Assembly: GCF_014279795.1 (NCBI RefSeq)
Contig: NZ_CP047945.1
Location: 640,572-704,571, forward strand
DNA from: Synechococcus sp. PROS-7-1
GTDB lineage: Bacteria > Cyanobacteriota > Cyanobacteriia > PCC-6307 > Cyanobiaceae
DNA: 64,000 nt
Direction of reading: 5' to 3'
Shown here: positions 26,445 through 35,424 of the stretch, one piece after another
How positions within the stretch are numbered: position 1 is the first letter of the stretch
Layout of the letters: every line of letters begins with the position of its first letter
The notes under the pieces: model-generated
Database searches by the model: none
Seen by the model: the letters and a program-made list of their open reading frames with translations, nothing else
What the model was told of the DNA's origin: nothing
Translations under genes and position numbers: made by a program

Positions 26445-27089
26445 TCCATCGTGTCGCTGCTGGGCACGCTGCTTCACCAGCCCGGCGACCAATGCCAGTG
26501 CGAACACCCCGAGCAGGGCTGCGCCCAGGAGAAGCTTGCCTCCGCTGAGAATCCCCGCCCCAAGTGCCACGATCGGGGCATCACTGAGCAGCACACTCAC
26601 CAGCAAGGGCAAGGAAAAAGCACGCCAGCTGGTGCCACCGAGGCCAGCGGCGTAACTCACGAAATCAAACAGACCTGTCATCAGAAGACCCGTGAGTAAA
26701 AACGGGTTTCCCTCCAGTTGATTGCGACTGAATCCTTCCACCTTGGCCATGGCCTTGTCTCCGACAAGACGTTTGATCGGCCCCCGGCCATAGCTGCGCG
26801 CCAACAGAAAAGCGCATTGGCAGAACAGCAAATCTGCGATCACGATGGCGATGAAGCCGGTCTGAAAGCCCAGCAGAGCGCCGGCGAGTAGGGAGTAAGC
26901 CGTGCTCGGCAAGGCCGGCAACAGGATGCTGACTCCGCGGAGCAACACGATGCCGACCGGAGCCCAGACTCCCAGGCGTTCCACCTGGTTGCGTAGCGGC
27001 TCGAGTCCGTGCACCTGGACCAGGTGAAACAGCACAGCGAGTCCTGCAATGCTCGCAGCGATCAGCAGGAATCGGCGGAGGCGAAGCAT
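26433..27089 (-). CDS. VTT-domain (DedA/TVP38-like) membrane protein
   Basis: 218 residues with about five hydrophobic segments and the family pattern [20 protein letters not shown] followed by a Gly-rich loop and [22 protein letters not shown] proteins are proposed lipid scramblases or transporters; the exact role here is unknown. Its 3' end overlaps mqo on the opposite strand. The C-terminal tail is positively charged and likely cytoplasmic. Confidence 0.8.
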   Translation of the reverse strand: MLRLRRFLLIAASIAGLAVLFHLVQVHGLEPLRNQVERLGVWAPVGIVLLRGVSILLPALPSTAYSLLAGALLGFQTGFIAIVIADLLFCQCAFLLARSYGRGPIKRLVGDKAMAKVEGFSRNQLEGNPFLLTGLLMTGLFDFVSYAAGLGGTSWRAFSLPLLVSVLLSDAPIVALGAGILSGGKLLLGAALLGVFALALVAGLVKQRAQQRHDGSAS

Positions 27090-27173
27090 GGGCTGATGCG
27101 CGTTTCACACCATCGAAGTTCCCACAGGGAGTGTGATGTCTGTGCCTCGCTCGGCGATACCGCAATGCTGTTT

Positions 27174-27515
27174 TCAGCCTTTCGTCAGGGGAGACGACAG
27201 ATTCACGATCAGTACACCCGCTGTGATCAGCCCCATCCCGATGAGCTGACCTCCTGTGGGGACCTGTCGGTAGGCCACCACGCCAATCAGCACGATCGCC
27301 ACAATGCCGATCCCGCTCCAGAGGGCATAGCTGATGCCCATGGGAATGGTCTTCACCACCCGTGACATCAGCGTCATCGAAAGCCCATACGCAGTGAGCA
27401 CAACCAGAGTTGGCCATGGACGGCTGAATCCGTCCGAAACCTTCAGGCAAGAGGTGCCGATCACCTCAGCGCCGATGGCGAGCAGCAACAGAGCCCAGGG
27501 AGAGAGGGACGGCAT
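27174..27515 (-). CDS. small multidrug resistance (SMR/EmrE) family transporter
   Basis: 113 residues with four transmembrane helices. The membrane-embedded glutamate is in LLLAIGAEVIGTSCLK (Glu17, equivalent to EmrE E14). YALWSGIGIV in helix 3 and a closing helix at GMGLITAGVLIVNL complete the SMR pattern. It would act as a dimeric proton-coupled exporter of cationic compounds or guanidinium. It is a single gene followed by a VTT protein on the same strand with an 84 bp gap. Confidence 0.9.
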   Translation of the reverse strand: MPSLSPWALLLLAIGAEVIGTSCLKVSDGFSRPWPTLVVLTAYGLSMTLMSRVVKTIPMGISYALWSGIGIVAIVLIGVVAYRQVPTGGQLIGMGLITAGVLIVNLSSPLTKG

Positions 27516-27588
27516 GGAATCGGATCGCTGATCGTTTCAGTGTGCCGATCCAGCCCCCGTAGGATCACCGCGCTGAATGCCGTCTCCA

Positions 27589-28176
27589 ATGGCCAATCTC
27601 GACCAGGCTCCCAGCCGCAGCATGCCCAATCTGTTGCATGTGCTCCCGGCCTTCGCCGATGAATCTGAGCTGCGTCTGAACACGATCGTGGAACTCAACT
27701 CCAACACGATCAACAAGTACGAGCTGATCACAGAAACCGGTCATCTGAAGCTGGATCGCGTCGGTTATTCCTCGCTGGCCTATCCCTTCGCCTACGGCTG
27801 CATTCCTCGCACCTGGGATGAGGATGGCGATCCACTTGACATTGAAATCGTCAACGTCACCGAACCGCTCATCCCCGGATCAATTGTTGAGGCCCGCATC
27901 ATCGGCATCATGACGTTTGATGATGGTGGAGAAGTCGACGACAAAGTGATCGCTGTGCTGGCTGACGACAAGCGCATGGATCACATCAAGAGCTTCGAGG
28001 ATCTTGGTGATCACTGGAAAAAGGAAACCACCTATTACTGGGAGCACTACAAAGATCTCAAGAAGCCAGGAACCTGCACGGTGAACGGATTCTTCGGCAC
28101 TGAGAAGGCCGTGGAGATCATCAAGACCTGTGAGGCCAGGTACATGGCGGAGATCGATCCCAAGCTCGTTGACTGA
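27589..28176 (+). CDS. ppa: inorganic pyrophosphatase, family I, with all catalytic residues
   Basis: 195 residues from ATG 27589 (MANLDQAPSRSM); ATG 27577 is an in-frame alternative. The metal-site residues of family I enzymes are all visible: Glu and Lys in INKYELIT, Arg in LDRVGYSS, the triple Asp in DEDGDPLDIEI, and the DDGGEVDDKV loop with its Asp and Lys. HYKDLK gives the late Tyr-Lys pair. It hydrolyses cytosolic pyrophosphate. A strong terminator follows 45 bp after the stop. A second, more divergent copy lies at 47470. Confidence 0.95.
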   Translation: MANLDQAPSRSMPNLLHVLPAFADESELRLNTIVELNSNTINKYELITETGHLKLDRVGYSSLAYPFAYGCIPRTWDEDGDPLDIEIVNVTEPLIPGSIVEARIIGIMTFDDGGEVDDKVIAVLADDKRMDHIKSFEDLGDHWKKETTYYWEHYKDLKKPGTCTVNGFFGTEKAVEIIKTCEARYMAEIDPKLVD

Positions 28177-28220
28177 ATTGGCTTGATGGTCTGAGACCTC
28201 TCACATCTCTCCCATCCTTG

Positions 28221-28254
28221 ATGCCGCTCGCGAAACCGTGAGCGGCATTTTTTT
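28221..28254 (+). terminator. Rho-independent terminator of ppa
   Basis: A perfect 9 bp stem ATGCCGCTC / GAGCGGCAT around a 10-nt loop is followed by a run of seven T. It lies 45 bp after the ppa stop and before the convergent COQ4-like gene. Confidence 0.95.
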
Positions 28255-28267
28255 GGTTTGATCGTTC

Positions 28268-29245
28268 TTAAGGTTTGATCAGCAAGGGGCCGGGGGTGGC
28301 TGGGATGTTGTACGTCACCCTCAAGTCCGCAACGGGTTGATCGGCGACCGCCCAGAAATCAAGGTCTTGAATGAGATTGACGGAGCAGGCCAAGCCTTTT
28401 TCATATCCAGCCATCGCTGCATCAGGAATGAATTGCCCCGTTTCTGGAGGGATGATGCTGTTACTCGTGCTGAAAGCCTTGCCGAGGTGGAAGTCGAGAA
28501 TCACCTCCAGCAGGGATTCAAATCCGAATCCATCAGTGAACAGACCTGCCTGAAAGGCCGCCACATTCATCTCTCCAGCACTGTCTGTGTTGAATCCGCC
28601 CAGGATGTGGCAGCAGTCGTGATTCACCAGAAGCTCTGAGGTGCTTTTGTGCTCCCCTGGTAGGGCCCAGCCGCGATCGCGGTACCAGTGAAAGAACGTG
28701 TGGCCGAGGGTTCCCTCAGCAAACGTGCTGAGAGTGGCATACCGGCTGGCGATGGACGCATCCCCGATGGCCTGATGCACGGCCGTGATGACGCCACGAA
28801 CGAAGCGAGAGGGAGTGTCCAGTCCTAAAAATTCACCCATGCTTCTGCGCCCATAGTCGAGCAGTAAGCGTCTGAGATGGTTGTCTCTTACCTGGTGCAG
28901 GTCTTGCAGAGTCTGGGGGGCGATGTTGAGGAATGAGGCGAAATCGTCCACAACGCCCACCATGCGTGGATCCACGTTCATGTCCACATAGGGAATGAGC
29001 ACGAGGATTTGAATCAGCTGTTCTCGCTTGCTTGGATCCGTAATCAGCGCGGGGTAATCGGGTGGATGGCGAATCTCAAGGCTTTCGAGATCCACTGAGG
29101 AATGAAGAACATGGCGCTGTATGGCCTCCATCATTTCCAGCGTGATCGGCTCCAGTGGAAGCACACCTCCCGCTGTTCCAACGGTCTTGATCGCCTGCAA
29201 AAAGAGGCGCGCTTCCGCGTCTGTCCACTGAAGCTGCTTGGGCAT
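28268..29245 (-). CDS. COQ4-like protein with an N-terminal TerB-like helical region
   Basis: 325 residues from ATG 29245 (MPKQLQWTDAEARLFLQ). The frame remains open another 96 codons upstream, but that part lies over the divergent transpeptidase and looks like noise. The N-terminal 150 residues are helical with acidic features reminiscent of TerB domains. The C-terminal half contains HDCCH, then 11 residues, then Glu, which is the HDxxHx11E metal/lipid-binding motif of COQ4 proteins. COQ4 organises ubiquinone synthesis in mitochondria; cyanobacteria make plastoquinone, so the role here is unclear. Confidence 0.6.
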   Translation of the reverse strand: MPKQLQWTDAEARLFLQAIKTVGTAGGVLPLEPITLEMMEAIQRHVLHSSVDLESLEIRHPPDYPALITDPSKREQLIQILVLIPYVDMNVDPRMVGVVDDFASFLNIAPQTLQDLHQVRDNHLRRLLLDYGRRSMGEFLGLDTPSRFVRGVITAVHQAIGDASIASRYATLSTFAEGTLGHTFFHWYRDRGWALPGEHKSTSELLVNHDCCHILGGFNTDSAGEMNVAAFQAGLFTDGFGFESLLEVILDFHLGKAFSTSNSIIPPETGQFIPDAAMAGYEKGLACSVNLIQDLDFWAVADQPVADLRVTYNIPATPGPLLIKP

Positions 29246-29404
29246 TGATCGCGTTCCGGTGCCCGGGTCTAGCACCCAGGCCTGGGATGACGTTGTCGTT
29301 GCTTTGACCCACTGTTCGCTTTCTTCAGAAAGTCCTCCAATGGTGGACGGTTTTTGCTCTGACCAATGAATAGCTTGAGACCAGTAAGTCTTGAGTGTCT
29401 CGAG

Positions 29405-29914
29405 ATGAAACACGTCTGTTTCGGGCGGGCAGCCTGCTCTGCTGGCGCCGTCGCTGCAGTTCTCCTCGGCGGTGCTGCTCCCGGTTTGGCCTCGATGGCG
29501 CCTGCTCCGGTCGCTGAGGACACGCATATTCATCTCGATCTGAGACAGCGTCGCATCAGCGTGATTCGCAATGGCGAGCGCATCGGGCCTTGGCCTGTGG
29601 CGATCGGAGACCCAAAGACTCCCACTCCGACCGGCGTGTTCCAGGTTGAGAACAAGCGGGTGAATCCTCAGTACCAGAGCACCAAGTCAGGTCGCGTTCA
29701 TCCGGTGACTGGACCCTCCAGTCCCCTGGGCCATCGCTGGATCGGTTTTCTCCAGCATGGGCCGAATCAGTTCGGGATTCACGGAACCCCCTGGCCCCAT
29801 TGGGTGAAGATCAGGGCGGCAGTCTCCAATGGCTGCGTGCGCATGCTCAACGCCCACGTGCAAAAGCTCTATGAACTGGTGGATGTGGGCACCCCGGTGA
29901 AGATCACGCGCTGA
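29405..29914 (+). CDS. L,D-transpeptidase (YkuD domain), exported
   Basis: 169 residues starting MKHVCFGRAACSAG with a signal peptide ending near GLASMAPA. The YkuD domain covers most of the rest: IHLDLRQRRISVIRNG, then TPTGVF, IHGTPWP and the active-site SNGCVRM near residue 144. Such enzymes form L,D-crosslinks or anchor lipoproteins in peptidoglycan. ATG 29366 would add 13 residues and break the signal peptide, so I prefer 29405. The product is expected in the periplasm. Confidence 0.88.
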   Translation: MKHVCFGRAACSAGAVAAVLLGGAAPGLASMAPAPVAEDTHIHLDLRQRRISVIRNGERIGPWPVAIGDPKTPTPTGVFQVENKRVNPQYQSTKSGRVHPVTGPSSPLGHRWIGFLQHGPNQFGIHGTPWPHWVKIRAAVSNGCVRMLNAHVQKLYELVDVGTPVKITR

Positions 29915-29917
29915 GCA

Positions 29918-30550
29918 TCAACTGCTCGCACCATGCTGAAGAAGCACTGGAAAGCCTGCGCTTAAGCCTGTGAAAATCATCTGCACCGCGATGGAGGTGA
30001 GGAGGAGACCCATGATCTTGGTGAGCACTTGAAGCGCTGATGCACTGATCTTCGAGGAGAGCATCTCCCCCGCTTCGAAAATCAGATACACCACCAGGGT
30101 GAGCAGCAGCACAACCCCACTCAGGCCAATCTTGCCGCCCATGCTGGCTGCATTGGGGTCTGCGATCACCACGGTGAGTGTGCCCGGGCCTGCCAATAGG
30201 GGGATGCCGAGGGGCACAATCCCCTTGACCGCGGAGTTCTGATCCCGTTCGATGGACTCTGGATCATGGTGAACCTTGGATGGTTCTGAGCGCAGCATGG
30301 AGAGGCCGATCAGAACCACGATCACCCCGCCGGCCACCTGGAATGCCGGGCGTGAAATTCCGAAAAATCCAAGTAGGTCGTTGCCCAGCCAGGTGGCCAG
30401 CATCAGGCTGACCAAAAATGTGATCGCACTGCTGCGGGCGATGGCGCGATCTTTGCGCCGGTTCCCATCCGTAAACGACAGGTAGATCGGCAGATTGCCG
30501 ATGGGGTTTGAGATCGTGAAGATGCCGACGGCTGTGTGCAGAAGAGACAT
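29918..30550 (-). CDS. MarC family integral membrane protein
   Basis: 210 residues with about six transmembrane segments. IFTISNPIGNLPIYLSFT near the N-terminus and GIPLLAGPGTLTVVI in the middle are typical of the MarC/UPF0056 family, whose function remains unresolved. It follows hemC by 2 bp on the same strand, so the two are probably co-transcribed. The 3' end is 3 bp from the convergent transpeptidase gene. Confidence 0.85.
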   Translation of the reverse strand: MSLLHTAVGIFTISNPIGNLPIYLSFTDGNRRKDRAIARSSAITFLVSLMLATWLGNDLLGFFGISRPAFQVAGGVIVVLIGLSMLRSEPSKVHHDPESIERDQNSAVKGIVPLGIPLLAGPGTLTVVIADPNAASMGGKIGLSGVVLLLTLVVYLIFEAGEMLSSKISASALQVLTKIMGLLLTSIAVQMIFTGLSAGFPVLLQHGASS

Positions 30551-30552
30551 GG

Positions 30553-31506
30553 TTACGCTTCGGGGCGCATTTCTGCAAAGATCTCCTGAAGGATCTCGCC
30601 TGCACCGCGGGATTTCAAGTCTGCAGCCAGGGCGCGGCCGATGGCTTCAGGATCGGTGAGGCTCCCGCGGCGCTCGTCACGGATCAAGCGTTGGCCATCC
30701 AGGCTGGCCACCATGCCGGTGAGGATCAGTTCCTGTCCATCGATGCGGCTGTTCACACCAATCGGAACCTGGCATCCGCCCTCCAGTTCGCGCAGGAAAG
30801 CCCGTTCGGCCAGGCAGCGCCCGGCTGTGGGCGCATGCTCAAGAACCTGAATGAGCTTGAGCACCTCAGGCCGGTCACAGACGCACTCAATTCCGAGAGC
30901 ACCCTGCCCCACAGCATGAAGGGAGATGTGGCCAGGGATGATCTGGTGGATGCGGTCACCGAATCCCAGTCGGCTCAGGCCAGCGGCCGCGAGAATCAGG
31001 CAGTCGTATTGCCCCGCATCGAGCTTCTCGAGGCGAGTGATCACATTCCCGCGCACATCCTTGAACTGGAGATGGGGGAAGTGATGGCGTAGCTGGGCCA
31101 GTCTGCGCAGGGAGCTTGTGCCAACCACCGAGCCTTCCGGGAGGGTTTCCAGGGTGTGATCCGCGTTTTTGCTGTTGACCACAAGGGCGTCCGCGGGATC
31201 CTCTCTCTCGGTGATGCATCCCAGCATCAGCCCCTCAGGAAGGTTGGTGGGCAGATCCTTCAGGGAATGGACGGCAATCTCCGCCCTGCCCACGAGCATC
31301 TGTGCTTCGAGTTCTTTGGTGAACAGGCCCTTGTCACCGATCTTCGCCAGGGCCACATCGAGAATCTTGTCGCCCTGGGTGGCCATCGCCTCAACTGAGA
31401 TCGCCAAGCCGGGATGTGCCGACTCGAGTTCTGCCTTCACCCAGTTGGTTTGAACCATGGCCAGCTGGCTGCGGCGGGATGCAATGCGCAGGTGCTCGAG
31501 AGCCAT
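30553..31506 (-). CDS. hemC: porphobilinogen deaminase (hydroxymethylbilane synthase)
   Basis: 317 residues from ATG 31506 ([19 protein letters not shown]); eight upstream codons are open but not expected. It polymerises four porphobilinogens to hydroxymethylbilane for heme and chlorophyll. The cofactor-binding Cys is in [12 protein letters not shown] near residue 244. [13 protein letters not shown] and [11 protein letters not shown] are further family signatures. It heads a short unit with the MarC gene. Confidence 0.96.
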   Translation of the reverse strand: MALEHLRIASRRSQLAMVQTNWVKAELESAHPGLAISVEAMATQGDKILDVALAKIGDKGLFTKELEAQMLVGRAEIAVHSLKDLPTNLPEGLMLGCITEREDPADALVVNSKNADHTLETLPEGSVVGTSSLRRLAQLRHHFPHLQFKDVRGNVITRLEKLDAGQYDCLILAAAGLSRLGFGDRIHQIIPGHISLHAVGQGALGIECVCDRPEVLKLIQVLEHAPTAGRCLAERAFLRELEGGCQVPIGVNSRIDGQELILTGMVASLDGQRLIRDERRGSLTDPEAIGRALAADLKSRGAGEILQEIFAEMRPEA

Positions 31507-31586
31507 GGACATTTCAAAACGATGGGTCACCCTACGAAGCCATCGGATCCAAAACTCCTTAGGTTGAAGAGAGTGACACGGAATTC

Positions 31587-31805
31587 ATGCGGTGGATTCC
31601 ATCGCTGCCGTTGCCTCTTCGCGCGTTGCTGACCATCGGTCTGTTGACGCCGAGCCTGGTGATCCATCAGGTGCTGGCCTTCGACCTGCCTGCATTGGTT
31701 CTCCCATCATTGGCCTTGTGGCTCGGTCCTCTCGCCGCTGTGACCTGGGTAATTGTTGTGATTTGTGGGCTTTGGGTGATCTGGATCGGGGCCGATCACC
31801 CCTAG
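31587..31805 (+). CDS. small hydrophobic membrane protein
   Basis: 72 residues, mostly two hydrophobic helices (ALLTIGLLTPSLVIHQVLAF and a C-terminal VTWVIVVICGLWVIWI) separated by a Pro/Leu-rich hinge. There is no recognised family. The start ATG is well placed after the divergent hemC promoter region, and the downstream gene begins 71 bp later. The function is unknown. Confidence 0.55.
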   Translation: MRWIPSLPLPLRALLTIGLLTPSLVIHQVLAFDLPALVLPSLALWLGPLAAVTWVIVVICGLWVIWIGADHP

Positions 31806-31876
31806 GGCCTGATTGCGCGGTGCATCCCAGGAACCTCACGAGCCGGCCTAACATCAGTTCCCATCGATTGGGTTTC

Positions 31877-32329
31877 ATGCCAGGACCTGTCGTTAACGGT
31901 GTGAAAGTGGGACGTTCCGCATCCGGAGAGGCAGCCTCTCAAGTGGCTGAAGCCCTTCCGTTTCTGCCAGTGCTCAGTGAGGGAACCATCCGCGTGGTGC
32001 TACTCACCAGCGGACATTTGATCGTGGCGCGTCTCCGGCAGACCACCGATCCTGATGGTGATCGTGCTTATCAATTGATCCGCCCCCTGCGCCTGGTCGG
32101 CGATCTCGATGGGGATGAATGGTCCCTGCAACCGTTTCTGGCGGGGCTGACACCGCAACGCAACATCGTGATGCTGAAGGCAGCAGTGGCCGCAGTGCTT
32201 GAGCCCGAAGCCCGAATTCTTCAGGTCTATACCCGCTCAACGAATCAGGAATGCCCGCCGTCAGAAACCCCTGTAGAGCGTTTGAAAAAAGCGTTCCAGG
32301 AATTCACAGACAGCATCGAGCCTGGTTAA
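31877..32329 (+). CDS. conserved-type hypothetical protein
   Basis: 150 residues from ATG 31877 (MPGPVVNGVKVGRSASG); the open frame extends further upstream across the small membrane gene, which is not credible. The protein is soluble with alternating beta-like segments (TIRVVLLTSGHLIVARLRQT, then NIVMLKAAVAAVLEP) and an acidic C-terminal helix. No domain is recognised. It reads like a typical core protein in composition. Confidence 0.65.
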   Translation: MPGPVVNGVKVGRSASGEAASQVAEALPFLPVLSEGTIRVVLLTSGHLIVARLRQTTDPDGDRAYQLIRPLRLVGDLDGDEWSLQPFLAGLTPQRNIVMLKAAVAAVLEPEARILQVYTRSTNQECPPSETPVERLKKAFQEFTDSIEPG

Positions 32330-32377
32330 GAGGCTGACATCATCGAGGTTTGTGATGTCAGTCAAACTCTGATCTGA

Positions 32378-32545
32378 TTATTTGATGTCATCTTTCTTTC
32401 CCAGTCCACGACGAAAGGCATACTCCAACATGTAGATGCCATTGACGAAGTGTTCAAGAGAAACACCTTCGAGCTTGTGTTGATCAATTACTTTGTCGGC
32501 TGCTTCGTGAAGTACAGCCACATATTCTTCTGAATAGATGCCCAT
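32378..32545 (-). CDS. small hypothetical protein of 55 residues
   Basis: Read directly from the minus strand: MGIYSEEYVAVLHEAADKV, then a central LEGVSLEHFVNGIYMLEYAF and a basic C-terminus (RRGLGKKDDIK). The composition is balanced and strongly helical, and the stop is TAA. No family is recognised. It lies at the left of a small AT-richer islet and is divergent from the secreted protein at 32633. Confidence 0.6.
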   Translation of the reverse strand: MGIYSEEYVAVLHEAADKVIDQHKLEGVSLEHFVNGIYMLEYAFRRGLGKKDDIK

Positions 32546-32632
32546 TGCCCTGATGATAATGATGTAAGTCAGCGCTCTATCTGATAAAATTATTTAGTGT
32601 GGTTATATTGGCGTTATAAAGCTGAGAGCAGT

Positions 32633-33097
32633 GTGAAACTCCCGCTTCTCCTCTCAAGTCTGCTTCTTTCAGCATCACCTGTTGTGGCTGATAATTCCTT
32701 GCACTTACAGTGTGAGACAAATCTCGATGTGGATGTATTTCATGCAGAAACATCAAATTTTATCAAGAATGACAAGCAAGTTAAATCTATGGTTTTTAGG
32801 ATAGATTTTATAGATAAAACACTTCAAGGTGTTACCCTTGGTCGTAAAGAGCCGGTGGATACTTGTGATATTGAGGTAGCCAATGATCGACTGGCCTTCT
32901 CTGGGGCTAAGGTTAACGTCCATGGCAAATCTAAGTTTCAGTGGACGATTGCTTTGCTACCTCCATTTGACGTGGCGGCCAAGGGAATATTCATTTCTTC
33001 CAAACTTCCAATAGTTCTAGACATGAAGATCCAAGGTGATTGTAAAAAGGCTGATCCTTCAGTTTTTGAGAATGCCTTGAAAGAGTCACAGAGCTGA
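32633..33097 (+). CDS. small secreted hypothetical protein
   Basis: 154 residues from GTG 32633 (VKLPLLLSSLLLSASP), with a clean Sec signal peptide and likely cleavage after VVA. The mature part contains four cysteines (LQCETN, DTCDIEV, GDCKK and one in between is absent), many charged residues, and no recognised domain. An upstream TTG/ATG-less extension of 12 codons is less convincing because it lacks the signal pattern. A near-identical signal peptide recurs at 33183. It probably acts in the periplasm or outside the cell. Confidence 0.65.
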   Translation: MKLPLLLSSLLLSASPVVADNSLHLQCETNLDVDVFHAETSNFIKNDKQVKSMVFRIDFIDKTLQGVTLGRKEPVDTCDIEVANDRLAFSGAKVNVHGKSKFQWTIALLPPFDVAAKGIFISSKLPIVLDMKIQGDCKKADPSVFENALKESQS

Positions 33098-33182
33098 CGC
33101 AAGATGATCTTATTCAGATAATGAGTGTGAAGGGCACTTTTGAAAGTTAATATGAGGCATCTTTTAAGAAAGCTGTAAGCCA

Positions 33183-33534
33183 ATGAAACTTCCACTTCTC
33201 CTCACAACCTTGCTTCTCACAGCAATGCCTGCTCTTGCAAGCAAGACTTATAAAGGTGGCGTATTTAAGGGGGGAGAACTATGTGATGACCTTTTATCGT
33301 TCTGACCACGCTGAAGATCTGTATTCTGTTTCAGTAGTTGAACCTAGATCTGCTAAACAGTATGGATACATAGTCCCTTCTTCCTTTTCATTTGATTGTG
33401 CGAAGGGAAAGGGGAGTGGGTTTGTTGCAATGGGGATCAATCGATCACAGGACTTTATTGTGGACGTTGTTAAATTTTACCTTTTGGAGTTCTGTACTCG
33501 TAACGGATATCAATACGAAGATCAGGTGAAGTAA
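33183..33534 (+). pseudogene. secreted protein gene split by a frameshift in a G6 tract
   Basis: ATG 33183 encodes a signal peptide (MKLPLLLTTLLLTAMPALA) in one frame that ends at a stop shortly after YKGGVFKGGELC. The plausible mature protein (ENYVMTFYRSDHAEDLYS to NGYQYEDQVK) lies in the +1-shifted frame and ends at 33534. The switch falls in a run of six G at about 33269-33274. Removing one G fuses both parts into an intact protein of about 116 residues. This may be a true mutation, a phase-variable tract or a sequencing error. Confidence 0.65.
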
Positions 33535-33562
33535 TAAAGCTTCTTGCTGGGCAATCCTTGTT

Positions 33563-33685
33563 TTACATGCTACCCATTTCACGAGCCAGTGCATAATGAC
33601 AGAGTTGAGAGACTTTTAATCCAGAGGACTCAGTAAAGACTTTTAACTTGTCGTGGAACTGTGCATCTGCTTGAAACGAAATCAT
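33563..33685 (-). CDS. 40-residue ribbon-helix-helix-like protein
   Basis: Minus-strand frame MISFQADAQFHDKLKVFTES followed by SGLKVSQLCHYALAREMGSM. The beta strand ISFQAD, helix and SGLKVSQL helix pattern match the ribbon-helix-helix fold of CopG/Arc-like DNA-binding proteins and antitoxins. The frame is open upstream without a start for at least 12 codons, so a longer protein is not excluded. No toxin gene is seen beside it. It lies between the frameshifted secreted gene and the rpoD terminator. Confidence 0.5.
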   Translation of the reverse strand: MISFQADAQFHDKLKVFTESSGLKVSQLCHYALAREMGSM

Positions 33686-33715
33686 TTTTTTGTCTTGTTC
33701 ACGAGGAATCCATGA

Positions 33716-33760
33716 AAATAGCCCCTGAGAACCCTTGATGTGAAAGGGAACTTAGGGGCT
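33716..33760 (-). terminator. hairpin terminator downstream of rpoD
   Basis: AGCCCCT and AGGGGCT arms (33720-33726 and 33754-33760) pair, with further pairing of CCCTT with AAGGG inside. On the minus strand the stem is followed by ATTTT. It lies 18 bp after the rpoD stop, as expected for its terminator. Confidence 0.75.
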
Positions 33761-33777
33761 GATTAATGGTGTAACTG

Positions 33778-35127
33778 CTATTTGATGTATTCCTTGAGTA
33801 CCCCATTGCGGTTGGGATGGCGCAGCTTGCGCAGAGCCTTGGCCTCGATCTGACGGATCCGTTCACGGGTCACATCGAAGATCTGTCCGATCTCTTCAAG
33901 GGTCTTCATGCGACCGTCATCGAGGCCGTAGCGAAGTCGCAATACATCCCGTTCCCGTGGGCTCAGGGTGGCGAGAACACCCTCAAGGTCTTCCCTGAGC
34001 AAGTTCTTGGCGACATCCTGTTCTGGATTCTCGATGTCGGCTTCAATGAAGTCGCCAAGACGGGAATCTTCCTCCTTGCCGATCGGTGTCTCCAAGGAAA
34101 TCGGTAGCTGGGCGCTCTTGGCGATGAAACGCAGTTTTTCGATGGTCATCTCCATCGATTCAGCGATTTCTTCTTCCGTGGGCTTGCGTCCGAATTCCTG
34201 GCTCAGAACTTTGGTGGTTTTTTTGATCCGGGAAATGGTCTCGTAGAGGTGAACCGGCAGGCGGATCGTGCGGCTCTGGTCGGCAATCGCGCGCGTGATC
34301 GCCTGGCGAATCCACCACGTGGCATAGGTGGAGAATTTGTAACCCTTCTCATGATCAAATTTTTCGGCGGCTCGGATCAGACCCAGGCTGCCCTCCTGAA
34401 TCAGGTCTTGGAAGCTCAGCCCCCGGTTCATGTATTTCTTGGCAATCGATACAACCAGCCTCAGGTTGGATTGCACCATCTTTTCCTTAGCTCTGCGACC
34501 CAACATCAGTCGCCGGCGGAAGCGAATGAGTGGCATTTCCACCAGAGCAGCCCACTCCTTGTTGTCGGGAAGCTTGCCGTTGTCGCTTTCAAACTGGGCT
34601 GCGAGTTCCTCGAGGTAGAGCAAATCGGCAATCTTTCGGGCCAGTTCGATCTCTTCGTCGGGACGTAGAAGCCGGATGCGACCAATTTCCTGGAGGTACA
34701 CGCGAATGGAGTCTTCGGTGTAAACACCTTTTGGCCCCACCTTGATGCTGGCGAGAACCTTGGCTTTGGCGTCTGCTTTGGCTTTCTCTTCCTTGCCAGC
34801 GGTTGCAGCATCCGCAGATGCCTTGGTGGCCTCCGTACCCTTACCTGCGGCCTTGGCCAGCAGCTGGTCAGCCGCTGCATTGAGATCGTCAGCAGCGGGG
34901 GCAGCAGTCTTGCTGCGGCTGCGTGTGGTGGTTTTGGCCGCTTTGGTTGTCTTTGCGGCGGGTTTGGCTTTGCTGCTCTTGGGCGACGTCGAAGCCGCTT
35001 TGCTCTTGGGCTTGGCCTTGGCTTTAACAGTCAACTCCTTGGGTTGGCCGCTGGCATCAGCCACCATCACAATTGCTGGGGATGATTTGGCGTCAGCCTG
35101 AGCTGACTTGCTCGCAGCAGGGCTCAT
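33778..35127 (-). CDS. rpoD: principal RNA polymerase sigma factor (sigma-70, group 1)
   Basis: 449 residues from ATG 35127 ([14 protein letters not shown]); 18 upstream codons are open but lack a better start. The first 140 residues are an Ala/Lys-rich low-complexity extension. Region 1.2 is seen at [16 protein letters not shown], region 2 with the -10 recognition and melting residues at [20 protein letters not shown], region 3 after it, and region 4.2 with the -35-binding helix at [17 protein letters not shown]. It directs housekeeping transcription. A hairpin terminator follows. It is divergent from priA across a 297 bp gap in which I see no gene. Confidence 0.95.
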   Translation of the reverse strand: MSPAASKSAQADAKSSPAIVMVADASGQPKELTVKAKAKPKSKAASTSPKSSKAKPAAKTTKAAKTTTRSRSKTAAPAADDLNAAADQLLAKAAGKGTEATKASADAATAGKEEKAKADAKAKVLASIKVGPKGVYTEDSIRVYLQEIGRIRLLRPDEEIELARKIADLLYLEELAAQFESDNGKLPDNKEWAALVEMPLIRFRRRLMLGRRAKEKMVQSNLRLVVSIAKKYMNRGLSFQDLIQEGSLGLIRAAEKFDHEKGYKFSTYATWWIRQAITRAIADQSRTIRLPVHLYETISRIKKTTKVLSQEFGRKPTEEEIAESMEMTIEKLRFIAKSAQLPISLETPIGKEEDSRLGDFIEADIENPEQDVAKNLLREDLEGVLATLSPRERDVLRLRYGLDDGRMKTLEEIGQIFDVTRERIRQIEAKALRKLRHPNRNGVLKEYIK

Positions 35128-35424
35128 GGGAATCAGGCGAAGAACTTCGATGTCGAACTTGCAACTGTGGCGGCTGAGCAATGCTCAGAAACGCTTCACT
35201 GTGTTTTGATCTCCCCGTTGCTCAGGGGCAGACAACACGAGACAGTGATCAAGGTCAGGGTGATGGGTCGGGTTGATGCAGGGCTGTCAGGGGCTTTCTC
35301 AGACCGGTGAGCCGACGGGTAAACCATGGCTCGAGCTTCGTGTCTTCCCACTGGACGGAACTCTGCATTGTTCCGACAACAGCCTATGAGCTGTCCAACT
35401 TCACCATCTTAAGAAAAACATGTG

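Noticed and set aside
29246-29533. 96-codon upstream extension of the COQ4-like gene
   Set aside because: It overlaps the divergent transpeptidase promoter and start, and its residues look random.
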